A DNA stretch of 64,000 bases from Tetraselmis striata. Its lineage: Eukaryota; Chlorophyta; Chlorodendrophyceae; Chlorodendrales; Chlorodendraceae. Under the pieces are notes generated by a model, which saw only the letters and a program-made list of their open reading frames with translations, was not told the origin of the DNA and did not search any database. Below are positions 1-12,100 of this stretch, piece after piece; the stretch's first letter is position 1; every line of letters starts with the position of its first letter. The translations under genes were made by a program, and so were the position numbers. The stretch lies in NCBI GenBank assembly GCA_006384855.1, contig VCJN01003488.1:62001-126000 (forward strand). The letters run 5' to 3'.

Positions 1-2100
1 GGGATGGAGGACACGCAAGCGTTGGACATCCCTAGTCGAACAGCGCAGCTTACGGTCGCCATAACACAAAACCGAGCATTATCCGGCATTCAGCAAGGAC
101 ATAGCTGGGCAGCTTGTAACGGCTAAATATGAAGAAGGTGCCCCAAATAATGACCCGTGATTGATGTAGGTAACGATACGGTGAGGCAGATGTCATATCA
201 AAGCAGAAGAAAGCAAGGGTATATTGAAAAGGATGAAGACAAAGTACGAAGAAGGCATGAAATGCAGAGAAACGACTTCCATCAAATAAAGGCACCGAAT
301 TTATCTACATCTATTCGCCACAAAGCCCATCTATTAATACAATACTATTAATACAGCGGCAATAAGGCAGCGGCAAAAAGGTAGTGACACTATTAATACA
401 GCAACACACATTAGGCTACACTACATTCTCCACACAATCCGGCTGGTAAAGAAAGCAACCGTACACCCAGCCGCGAAGTCCCACAAACGCCCAATAAAGA
501 GAAGCAGCCGTACACTTCCCCGCGAAATTCTACACTTTGCCACGAATCTGCAGCAAGGGTTCGGATGTAAGTCTCCTCGTGCCCTGCCTAGGGTTGTGAC
601 TAAGGTGTGACACCTAGCTGATCATGTGCCCTATCCGGGTTCCCAAACATGGCATGAATAAACCCTGTCTTAAGCCCTATCTATCAGCAGGTAGGTGTTG
701 GGCTGTCTCGGTCGTGCGCCCCCATATATGGCAGACGCTACGGCAGCCTTAGGCATCACCCTCTCTCTTTACCTCTTGGAACCTGACCACCTGCTATCCA
801 ATTGTTGGCATGTTTTGAGAAGTTGGACTATATGTGCATGCAACACGCAACATGTGCATGCAGAAGCTACTTTACATGCATGCCTACGGAGAAAAGCAAG
901 GCATGCAAATTAAGGTACCATCGTAAGCCAAGCCTGCCGTACATGTACTATCTCCGCCCTACTAATTCAGTATTCATACCTCAATTAATTTGTCTACAAC
1001 TAAATATATGTATACCCATGACAAGCCTCAGATGCCGTGATGCCCTCCAACCACCTACAAATCAATAGAAAGTCTCTCTCTCTCTCTCTCCCCCCCCCCC
1101 CTCTCTGACAAGCCCCAAGACATATTCGGTAGTCAATCCGATATATAGATGCAATAAAGGTGCGGCTAGAGAGTGTTTGGGCGTATGGCATGCAAGCTCG
1201 ATGGCAGCCCCCCCGCCCCCCCACCCCCAAACTTGCCATGTGAGCAAATATATGCAAATTATCAAAGGACACCCCAAAGTGTGAAATCATTATTTTATGA
1301 GAATACGCAAGCTATTTCTGAAATGCTAACGCGTATACTAGCGTATTTGACTAAATATTTCAATGTCCTTGGATACAGAGTGTAGAACTCACCAGTATAT
1401 ATTACGATGCAAATTCCGCAATTAGAATAAAATAGAAAATGTGTTGATGATTGCACTGAGCACCAAGGCATCCCAACCATACAGTGGCCATAGTCACCAT
1501 TTAGTCACCCCTCTATGTAGTGCTATGATGTTGCTGACTTGTTGTATGTCGCTGCTACTTGTTACGACCGTTTGTTGCTGCTCCGGCTGCTGCTATGTCC
1601 TCTGCGCAATGTTGCATGCCTATCCAGCTCTCGCGGCTGCTCAGCAAAGTTGGGCTTGGCGCCCCGCACGCTCACCTAGTAGCCAGCGCCGACATACTTT
1701 GTCTAGGGGCAAACCTATGATGTAGAAGGCACTATGTAGCTCACCATATCATGGAGTCCTCCGTGATATCACATGTCCATCAACGTAATGCATCTTCATA
1801 ACATCCATGTTGGGTGATACACACGGGTGGTTATCACATGGCTGCGGTGGGCCTATGGCAGGTGTAACGGGACGTCAGGGAGGGCAACATGGGTGGGGGG
1901 GGGGGGGGGGGGGGGGGGACTACCTGCACTAGCACTTTCGTCTACGCCTGAATGCCGCCATAACCCGCCATGATAATGAAATACCTGCCCGGATACCGCC
2001 AGGCGCGACCGCCTGTATTTTGCGAGTACGAGCGGCCCGTGGTGTTAGGCATTACGCGCGCGCCGCACGTAGCGTTTAACGGCCCGGTTTCTTTTTCTTC
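1..2100. other. Gene-poor stretch with low-complexity tracts
   Basis: No convincing gene is visible. ORFs are short and lack recognisable motifs. The stretch holds a CT microsatellite running into a C tract near 1075-1102 and a G homopolymer of about 22 bases near 1897-1918. Repeated short words such as 'attaatacagc' occur near 335-400, but I could not define a repeat unit. Confidence 0.5.
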
Positions 2101-4480
2101 GTGTGCGGGAGGTTTTTGCCACTCCGTTTGACAGGCTCTACGGTGCGTGCATGCGGTTGCGGCTTTTGCTCGATAGCGACGCCCCGGATTGTGGCGGTGG
2201 CGCGGCGCGACGAGCATGACGCGGGTACCCCGTCATGCGCCGCGCCATGTGCGCACGCACGTCGTCATGCTGCACTCACCGTGTGGCGGCCCGGCTACGC
2301 ATTACTACTCCGCCCCCATCTCCTTGTCGTTCATTGCCAGCCGCGTCGACCCCCCACCTGCTCGGTGACGGGTAGCGTTGACCGCTACGATGAGCGGGGC
2401 GGCCCCGGTTGTTTTCGGAGGTCGGGCAGCCGGGTGTACCGGCGGTATGCTAGCGGGCGCCCGACGATGGGATGCATCGTGTTAGGTGCCCCCTCTGAAG
2501 CTATGGCGGACCCGCCTTCTACGCCTATCACATATACAAGCATGTGAGGGAGGGTACGGTAGCCGAGAACAAGCGGGATTCGACAGCGGCGGCGCCCGCC
2601 GAGTTCGGCCTACCTCATTTTGTGCCCTCGGAGGGACCAACGCCAACCGGTTATGTGCGGCGGAATGGCGGCGCACGCTCCCCATCCTCCCTTGGGGCAA
2701 GCAACGCGCAGCGTCGGGCAGGGGTGAGCCGCGTGGGCAGCGCCCATCGCACCGATGCCAGTGCCGGTCGCCAACACCTCACTCCGCGAAAGAGACTCGT
2801 GGGCAGTCCTACGATATCTCCCCGCGATAGTGGGCATCTAACGCCGCCCTCATCGACAGAACGCCGCAGAGGGTCGAGTGTGGGTTGTGGTGGCGCATCA
2901 AGCTTAGAAGACGCGGAGGGAAGACGTGGTGGAGCCGAACTCGTGTTTTCCACTGCGGTCGGTGACGACGCTAGTAGTAGAGGCGCTGGTGACGTTGACA
3001 TGGAGGATGGTTTGTCGAATGACCTAGGAGGCAGCAATGCCGACAGCGGAGGCATGCGAATGGGTAGTGAAGCTACTTTAGATGGTGGCTCACAACGGGG
3101 CGGAAGTGACGGTGGAGCTGCTGGCGGTGACTAAGAGTGGCGCATCGGCGATTTAGGCGGAGCACATGATGTCAACAACGGGTTAGAGGCGGCGGGCGAC
3201 GGCGACGGCGTGTGTGAGACAAGCACTAAGAGCGAAGGAGGTTCGGGGGCTAGCAACGGCAGCGATATTGCTCTAAAGTGGACCATCAGGGCGCGTCAAT
3301 GAAGAGTCGTATCGTCGCCTTGATCGCTACCCCCCGCACAACGACGACTGCCGGAGGTGCGTTCGTTCCCACGTCAGCCCTATTGACAACCTCAACACAC
3401 CGCCCGATAACACATTTGTGTGGGAGTCCTACCAACGCGGTAACATCCCCACCATTAGGGAGTGCCGGAAGGTTCTGGACAGGTTCTTCATTGACATGGA
3501 TCTTGACGACGACCTGCGCGCGGAGCAAGTGTGGACGGATGTCAACCATCGCACCAGACACGATGGCCGCGGCGGACGGGTTGTGTCTGAGGAGGATGAG
3601 GAGGCGGCATCGATCCCCGGCGTGGATGGGTGACATTGTGTTCGAGGTGTACAAGGTGCTGAAGCTCGGAGCGGGTACCTCACGCGTAGTCATGTCGCGG
3701 TGTACAACGTTGAGAAGAAGCGCACGAACTGTTATGCCGCGTACAGGAGCATCACGGCAGGGGTTGTCGATAGTGACCAAGACATCGACTACGAAAGCAT
3801 GGCTCGCAATCGACGACGCACAAACCTCCGAAAGGTAGTGGGCTACGTTTGTCCCCGTGTCATCATATCGGATCGCACTATATACTACAGATCACTACAA
3901 CCGCCAGCATGATAGCTTAGTTGGGTAACGTACTGGCTAGTAGCACGACTGACATATAATTGCATTTCACGGCAAGCCATAGGGGTTCATCGCTAGTGTT
4001 ACATGTGTGTGCGCGCTCATTGGGCAGGTGCTTGAGCATGGACATATCCTGCCAGACTACGTTGGGCCGCACTTCGACAACACCATGTATAATGAGATGT
4101 ACATCTCGGAGGTCCTTTTCGTGCTAGTTGCGAAGCACAAGGATTGGCCAGCAGACAAGTCATGCACAAACACCCCTTTGCGGTTGGCTGTCAGCAACCT
4201 GTACGCGGCCAACAGGATGGTCGTCTACCCATGCGCTGGAGTTTAGGACGTGATGGACATGGAGCGGCCTACCCGCTACCGGGGCAAGCCGTTATCTGTC
4301 TACGCGACGGAGGCGAAGTGCCTCGTGAATAAGCTGGTGTGGCGGCCAATCAGTCCGCCCCGCGCGGCAGAGTCGGATGGTGATGATGCACCGCCCGTTG
4401 TCCGCACGTCAAGCAGCGCGCCGCACACATGCCGGGTCCGCTTTCTTTCCGTCCTACATCACAGCCGAAACGCATGAAAT
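2101..4480 (+). other. Series of unrecognised, probably decayed plus-strand ORFs
   Basis: Open frames at 2101-2547, 2544-3134, 3418-3633, 3700-3912, 4007-4246 and 4250-4477 follow one another on the plus strand. The 2544-3134 frame (196 codons) is rich in Gly, Ser, Arg and acidic residues and looks disordered. The later short frames read like globular protein, with acidic and aromatic residues in the 3700 and 4007 frames, but they change frame repeatedly. This is the pattern expected of a transposon-derived or dead gene with frameshifts. I recognise no family, and it could also be a real multi-exon gene whose introns I failed to resolve. Confidence 0.25.
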
Positions 4481-5151
4481 CGCACTAGTTAGGCGATAAA
4501 CGGAGGCCACGGAGTAAAGCGATGAACTTGTCGGATTAGGTTGTCTGCGGGCGCCTACAAGCCTGATCCCTCTTGCCTGTCAAAATGTGTGGCACCGTGG
4601 TTTTTTACACGGGCCAGCATGCGCATAGGCGCCGTAGTAACATACATTTTGTAATGCTTGCCTTGGAGAAGATGAGCTGGGCACGAAGGCGCCAATCAGC
4701 GACCTGCTTTTTGCGGGGTTTGTCACCATGTAAATTAAGTAAACGGCTTTACTTCATCTAGAATTGAATATAATAATAATGATAAATGTTAAAAGTTATC
4801 ATTCCCAGCGAACCTTTTTATATCGCAACGTTTCCAGCTGCAAATCATACCATGTGCTGGATACATATAGTCCACTGTGCCATCATGACTTGAGCTGGAA
4901 TAGCCACCATATTGGGCAGCATCCGGGCGTTGCGGCGACGGTTTCAGCACTGGTTTTGGAGCATTATTTGGAGCTGCGTTGTTCCGGCGAGTATTCCGAG
5001 TGTGGGGGCCCTAGCTCCCCCCCGCCCGCGCCCTCGCAGACCGCCGGCGCTTCCGCCGGCGGGCACTCCGAGACGTGCCCGCCGGCAGCTCCCCCGTCTC
5101 CATCTTGTAATTGTATATCTCGCTGCCATCCCTCAATTGTTGCATACCGCA
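4481..5151. other. No gene seen
   Basis: AT-richer sequence to about 4900, then GC-rich sequence. Only short frames without recognisable motifs occur here. No repeats were identified. Confidence 0.4.
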
Positions 5152-6066
5152 CTAGAAGCCGGCGCGCACATCATCCCCCGCCTCCCACAGCCGCACCCAC
5201 CGCTCCGCCAATCTTCGCACAACTGCGGGGCTGCTGGATGGGGAAGATCGCAGTAGCAGCCCCGCAAATACGCAGACAGCGCCTTCGGCCCCATGCGACC
5301 GGTCGTCGGTAGGAGGGAATCGATCAGCATAGGCTAGCGCATGGTCTAGCACGGGGAAGAGGGCATGCCGAGCCGCGGGACAGACGCCGACAGCCGTAGC
5401 CCGCGTCGGCGTACGGGGCATTCTGCGGTAGACGTCGCGGGTAGCGCACCACCGAGCGGTGGCCGCGAGGGCGGCATCCTGGGCGGCTGAGGCAGCAGCC
5501 GGCGCGTGCTGGCGCTGCAGCGCCCGCACGCCAACTGTCAACGCCGGGAGAGCCACACCGGGGGGCGGAGCCGTGGGGAGGGGGGGGGGGCTGCAGAACT
5601 GGCAGGTGGCGGCACGGGCCGCCGCTCGCGCGCCATGGAACACGGAATGGCCCGAGCGCGGGCAGCCGGCTCGGGGGGCGCACCGCACTTACACAGTGGG
5701 GTCGAAAGTCTCAGCGCAGGCGAGGTGCATGGTAGCTACCGCCGGGACGTCGGACTCCATCCCGTGGTCCAGGTGCGTGCACAGGGGGCCGGGCCGCTGG
5801 TAGGTGCATCCGCGGCCGCCATCGCAACACCAAAACTGCCAGTCAACGCCCCCGCCGGGCGTCGACGACTGCACCCGCGCCATCGCAGCGCCGCGCGCCC
5901 ACCACTGCCCCCGCCCCCGCCGGAACCACGACCCACACGCCCTAGCAGAGGGACAAGGGGGGGCCGGAGGATGCCCCACGGTGCTGAACCCCCACCGGTC
6001 ATGCCACAGCAAGAAGCCGGGGGTCAATGGGGGGTCGATGTTGGACCCGAATGTTATATGATGCAT
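5152..6066 (-). CDS. Possible two-exon hypothetical protein, minus strand
   Basis: Two minus-strand frames could belong to one gene. The upstream one (5689-6066) is Cys/His-containing, with closely spaced cysteines in 'FWCCDGGRGC' and 'CTHLDHG'. It ends at a stop that overlaps a canonical GTAAGT donor on the minus strand (about 5691). The downstream frame (5152-5688) has an Ala-rich, helix-like protein ending 'RLWEAGDDVRAGF'. A plausible acceptor lies in the CTGCAG near 5593-5598, beside a run of C. The start and exact junction are not determined. I recognise no family. Chance open frames are common in sequence of this GC content, so this stays weak. Confidence 0.22.
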
Positions 6067-6079
6067 CGCCGCACGATAG

Positions 6080-6737
6080 ATGTGTTAACCCATGTACGAA
6101 AATGCCATGTGTACACAAAGGTCGCCCCGTGTATACACATGTCATCAATTTGACCTGTGTGTACACGGATCATATTAGTACATGCCATTATTTTGCTTGT
6201 GTATACACGGGCATGTCCAGTCGCCCGTCATGACCTGTGTATGCATGGGTCATGTTTACTTTGACCCGTGTAAACACATGTCACTTTTTATGGCCCGTTT
6301 ACAAACAGGTCAAAGTGATCATGACCGGTGTACACACATGCCATTACGGTATCGACCTGTGTATACACGGGTCACCAATGATACCTAAAACCCGACACCT
6401 TGTTTGCACATGGGGCATCTGTGAAATGGCCTGGGTGAAAACATGTACTTGGGTCATATGTCATATGACCTGTGTACAAACAAGGCAGCGATGTTCGCAC
6501 TTGGGTCATTTTCTATGACCTGTGTGTACACATGGCGATTTCAAGTGACCTGTGTATATACATGTCATGGTCAAAATGACCGGTGTGTACACATGTCAAT
6601 GCAAGTGACATGTGTGCACACATGGCATACAAGGTAATGCCCTGCGTATACACAAGGCACCTAAATGCCCTGTGTATACACATGGCATTTTGACCATGAC
6701 ATGTGTATACATAGGGCATTTTCGTACATGGGTCTTA
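6080..6737. repeat. Minisatellite of ~30-bp imperfect palindromes
   Basis: About twenty degenerate copies of a unit centred on a palindromic core like TGACCTGTGTATACACATGTCA (written here split: TGACCTGTGTA / TACACATGTCA). Cores start near 6519, 6548, 6579, 6607, 6639, 6667 and 6698, a period of roughly 28-32 bp. The left part (6090-6450) is more diverged. The half-sites GACCTGTG and CACATGTC are inverted relative to each other, so each unit can form a small hairpin. Short frames rich in Cys, His, Met and Val on both strands across the array are artefacts of the repeat. Confidence 0.85.
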
Positions 6738-6869
6738 ACATATGCTCGGATATAATCCTTAATGGAGGCTACGATCGTCCATATGAGTACGCCCGCGGAT
6801 TTCGGTGGTTTGAATATGGCCTTCCTGCAGTCTGAGAGACCCCTGCGGCGTTTTATTCCGCACAATCGA

Positions 6870-8057
6870 TTGTCTTAGTTGCCGAAGTTGGTACGGGAGT
6901 ACGGGCCCGCCCTTGGCCCCTTGTACGAGGCGGTTCGCGCCGAGGTGTCGTCCGTGGCTATCTACGAGTGCTTTGCCATGGGCGCGCGAGACGCGCGATA
7001 CAATCGTGTACGAGATTGTGCGGGCCCTCACCACGTTACCACAACAAGGTGTGCGGCGCGCACGCGCCGCGTACGGGCACGCCCACGAGATCTTCGAGTT
7101 CTTCGGGTCGGTAACGCTACGACCGTCGCTGCACCGGATCCATCAGATGGTACTACGGCCCGTGCGGGTAAGAGCACTAGCGGAGGACTTAGCGTCATCA
7201 CCACATCTGCTTTTACGGCCACTCCCCGCCTTGGAGTTGGTACTGATGAGGTCGCCTCTGCTGCCCAACAATCGCTTCCTTCCGGTGGTACGAGTACTGC
7301 CAATACCATTACTACATGCGCTTTTGTAGCTCTCAAGATACCGTCGCCCCGCGAATTAGTGGCTCTCCGTCAGCGGCAACTCCTTCCCTACTAGAACCGC
7401 AGCCATGCGGTACTACAACTCCGCCCTCGGGTACGTGTACGGGTGATGCCTCCGATGATCAACCCACGACCATGGTTGTCCAACGCCACCTCAGCCGTGC
7501 GATTCGCTTGCGTGGCCCTCGGCGCTCTTGGCTTCCAGCGTACGGGTGCCGCGGCCTCGCGACTTGATACCCTGTGCTTGTGTAACGCGTGCGGGTCGGG
7601 CTCCCTATCGCTGTTCTATTCGGATCACGAGTCAGCCCGCAAGATTCCCCATGCTGCTTATTCGGCCGCCGCTGCGCGGGTGCTGGGCCCTCGCCCGCGC
7701 AGGGGTTCCGCGCTTGTCACATGCCCTAGCCCTACGTGTGGCATTGACCCCTTATGGCTTCGATCTACGGATGGCTCGAACCGGAACGCTACGGGTTTCG
7801 TCGTGGATCATATGCCCATCAGCCCCGTCGCAACCTACAAGCACCGCATGCAAACCGCTTTGAAAAATCTGTTGGCTTCCGTGGCGATTGAAGCCAAGGC
7901 GGTGCTCGATCGGGACCGCTCGGGAGTCGGCGACTTGACACTTGAGACGAGTGGGCTGCGCCCAGCGGACCGCTCACGGCCGTCAGATTTGACGCTGGCG
8001 GTGTGTGTGTGTGTGTGTGTGTGTGGGGGGGGGGGGGGGGTGCGTGCGATTATGTGA
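6870..8057 (+). pseudogene. Degenerate unrecognised coding region
   Basis: Overlapping plus-strand frames at 6879-7394, 6913-7329 and 7443-8057 look like one protein broken by frame changes. A globular segment starts near 6880 ('KLVREYGPALGPLYEAV'). It appears to continue one frame over from about 6990 ('YEIVRALTTLPQQGV'). The 7443-8057 frame has paired cysteines ('CLCNACG' and 'TCPSPTCG') and then a helical region before running into a GT microsatellite and a G tract (about 8001-8040). The Cys pairs suggest a metal-binding knuckle, but I recognise no family. It could be transposon- or virus-derived, or an ancient host gene. Confidence 0.25.
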
Positions 8058-9128
8058 TCGATTTCGCGTGAGTGTCCTCCACAACCCCCACTTGGGACCG
8101 CAACGACCCCCGCTGGCGCACCCCATGGATCGCGGCGACCGAGGCGGAGCACAACAAGTTGGCGGCGGACCGGGCGTCTTCCGCTCCAGTGCAGGGTGTT
8201 CACCGGTACACCCTTTTGTGGTTGACCGCGGCCGCCTCGGAAAATCCGCTTTGACGGTAGGTGGTCTACATCTTCGCGGCGTTGCTTGTTGCGCGCAATT
8301 TCCCTGGCGGTCCTTCCGCCCCGGCTTCATTATTCCTTCGTGGTCAGCCCGTCCTTGCTCTTCGGAACTCTATCGCCAACCAACCCGCTGAGTTCCGCCA
8401 TCACCTGTCGCGCACACGCACGGCGGGGGTTGTTGCAGCGAGTCTATGCTTGCCTGCATGGTACCTTGCTGGGCGGCATTCTTTCTGCCGGAGTGCAGAC
8501 GGCCAAGCAAGTCTGATGTGTATGCCCGTGCTCATTCCGCACCCTCTCATGGTGTTTCCACCGCGCAATTGCTGTAGTGGACGTTTCCTGTTGCCTTCTT
8601 GGGTGATTTCCTTATCGCCTTTGCAGCTAGCTCATGTGTAACTATATATACATACATATATAAATGTGTATAAAAACGATACATAAATCCTGAATTAGCC
8701 TGTGTTAGCGAGGACTGATTTTGGATTACGGATCTATTACGGATGAGATAGTCGCTAACGCAGCAGCGAATTGAAAAACGGGCGGCGGACAGGGCGCCAC
8801 GGCGCGCGGTGATGCTGCCGGTTGCAAGACGCCAACCGTCGTCGCGCTGGATGCGGCCGGGGCGGACAGTGGAAAAAAAGGGGGGAGGAGGATTGCGCAG
8901 CACTGCTAGGCGAAAGCTCTTGCGGATTTCTACCATCCACCCTACCCATGTAGACACCCGCAACGTTGTCGAGCTGCTCAACCCAAATCGACCACACACC
9001 ACTGGTTTCCCATCAGTGCCTCACCAAGCCAAACCCCGTTAAAACCCCTGCGGCCGCCTGCCCCCCCCCCCCCCCCCGACCGGCGCCCGATATTCATACC
9101 AGTACGCTCACGTGCGGCCACCAACACG
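8058..9128. other. Intergenic, no gene supported
   Basis: Short unassigned frames on both strands. A C tract lies at about 9061-9077, just upstream of the next gene's start codon. No promoter element could be assigned with confidence. Confidence 0.4.
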
Positions 9129-12100
9129 ATGGCGTCGTCGCGCTGCCTCCGCTCCTTATCCAGCCTACGTAGCCAGGCCCTCGCGCCGCTGCCCCTCTCA
9201 TCACGTGCACCGTCCACAGCCTCGCACATGCCCGTTCGCCGCGCCCGAAGGGCGGCCCAGTCCGCACGCGCGGCGGTGGAGACCACCACTGCGGAGGTCT
9301 CCCTCGACACCGCGAGCACGGGGCCCGCTGCCCAGCCTCTGGCACAGGTGAGTGGTTCATGCAGTGCTGGATCGGGAAGAATTGTGGTGAAACACCGTCG
9401 CTTGACGAGTTTGGGGGCGCCTTGCCACGGGCTATACCCTGCCCGTCCCGATGAACGGCTCTAATCCGCATCCTCAACGGATTCGATCGACGCCGCGGGA
9501 TAAAAATCAAATGGAGCAATATATACAAAGTACTCACAGCATCGAGGGAGTGATCGTTATTGAACGAATATGGACTGAAATCTTCCTCCAGGAGTACAGT
9601 GACCTCTGCGACAAGCTGAAGACCATCTCGCACCTGGAGGGCGTCAGCGGCCTGCTGGGGTGGGACGAGCTGGTGCGTCGCGTGTCGGCATTGCCGCCCC
9701 CAGTTGTCCATTCGCGCTGCTGGCCGAGCATACAGTGCCCTGACCATGTCGGCTGTCCTGTAGGTGATGCTACCGGAGGGCGCCGCTAAGAGCCGCTCCT
9801 CGCAGAAGGAGGCCCTCGCAGGAGTCATCTATGAGAAGGTGCGTCCGTACTGTTATAACGCACTTTCGCTCCGCCCAATATAATGCCTGTTGAGTGATCA
9901 AAGTAGCGACTATGCCATTTGGAGGATCTGATAGTGGCGCATGGCCGCGCGCGATGCAGAAAACAGACCCTGAAATAGGGCAACTACTGGAGAAGCTGGT
10001 GCCCGGCATGGACAGTATGGATGCGCACTCAGCAGCCGTGGTGAGTTGACAAGCAATGCCTCCCAGGGCCCCACGCTGTCATGACCTACCACGCGGATGT
10101 GCTCAAGCGTTTGGGGCTGCGCTGAAATGGGCCTCACATTTCCTCCCCTCCTCTATTCCCTGGGTGCCAGGTCCGCGAGGCAGCCAGCGACTACAAGAAG
10201 TTGACGGCAATCTCCAAGGGCATGGCGGAGAAGATGGCGCGCCTGGAGTCAGAGGGCTACCAGGCCTGGATCGCCGCCCGCCAAGCGGACGACTTCAGCA
10301 AGTTCGCCCCGGTGCTACAGGAGTGGGTTGAGCTCGTGCGGGAGAAGTGTGCCATCATCGACCCCACCCGGTGCGCACATTACAGTTGCACATGTGGAAG
10401 AATACGGCACATGGGGCCGCTCCTCCCTGGATGTCTGTGCAGCCCAGATTGCATCACCATTGGAGGAGTGGCTGTGTTTAGCGACCTACTGGAGAGCAAC
10501 TTGCGTACAGAGACAGTTTCGATGATTCCATGGGATGTCTTGTCAGCATGCATGGTGAGGGAATGCTAACCACGCCGAGTGGTGCTGGTGGACTCTGCGT
10601 GCAGGCCTGCGTACGACGTGTGCCTGGACGATTTCGAGAAGGGCATGACCGCGGCGCGGCTGGATACCATCTTTGCCACGGTGGGGCGCTGCATACAGTA
10701 CATTGCTGGACAGCCAGCCCTCTTCTGCTTGGCTCTCTAGATGGCAGCCAGACATGCACGTGTTGACGTATGGGCTTGTATCAGTGAATCCCACCCCCCT
10801 ATTCTCCAACTGCTTGCAGGTGCGCAGTGGTCTGGTGCCACTCATCAAGGAGCTGAAGGAGGGTGGCACTGCACCGGACCGCAGCTTCCTGCAAGGCGAG
10901 TGGGATGTGGATGCGCAGGCCAGCCTATGCAAGGACGTTGCCATGGATCTTGGTGGGCGCCCATTGCAGTCATGCCATGTTGCATCTTGTTACAGCACCT
11001 AGCTCCCCACACCCCAACTCAATATCCACATGCTGCCAGTGCACACTGGCTGCCAGCAATATACTCGACGCCCCGCTGACGCGATTCTTGCCCACATGCC
11101 CACCACTGCAGGCTTCAACACGAACATGGGCCGCCTGGACGTCAGCGTGCACCCTTTCACCGGAGGCAGCCATCCCACCGATGTCCGCATGACGACTCGG
11201 TTCAAGGCAAACGATGTCATGGAGGGCCTGACAGGTGCTGCCTATTCCATCGCACCATGGAAATCCCTGCTGCGTGCCAGATGGCATCAGTGCTTCATCC
11301 CCCTCCCCCCCCCCCCCCCCCCCCCCCCCCGCTGCGGTTCTGCCTAGCCATGCTGTATATATTTAGCACATGAGTCAGTTAGCCAGTGGATGATGCCAGT
11401 GGTAGTGGAGGCGGAGGTGGATGAGGGCCGCACATTTACTGAGGTGACATGGTGCCTCCTGCAACTTGAGGTACAATCCACGAGACCGGCCACGCGCTGT
11501 ACGAGCAGGTGCGCCCCCTGTACGCCTCCACCCTCATTATGCTGGCCAATAGCCCCATATGATGTCGCACTTGACATGGATAGCAGCGGGCGGAGCCTGT
11601 GCGGGCCGCTCAGTGAGACTGTTGCATGCTGCAGGGGCGCAACCTCGAGTACGATGGCCTGCCCGTCAATCGCGCTGCCGGGATGGGCATCCACGAGAGC
11701 CAGTCCCTCCTGTGGGAGCGCATGGTGGCGCTGGGCGAGCCTTTCAGGTGAGCAGCTGCCCAGCACGCAAGCAACTGATACGCACACACCAGGCAATGCT
11801 GCAATGTTACCACTTCATGTTTGCTGGCTAGAGGTGGTAGAGCGGCTACTCGTACTAATCAGAGCCCCGCTTCCCTGCTGAGTGTATAAGCATCGTTTCA
11901 CGCGCTAGCAAGCTTTGCGGGATTTTCCTCATTGCATGAACTCATCATGTCATCATTCCAAGGCATACTGAATTTGACACATCAGAGCTCCACCGGTTTC
12001 AGCCACAATTGCGTTGGAGCACAATTAGTGCAAGGGCCTCAGTAACCCACTGGAGCAGGCACAGCCTGTCTGCCAGCATAACATGGGATGGATGATGTAC

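Noticed and set aside
6080..6737. CRISPR-like array
   Set aside because: Units are degenerate and contiguous without unique spacers, and the context is eukaryotic.
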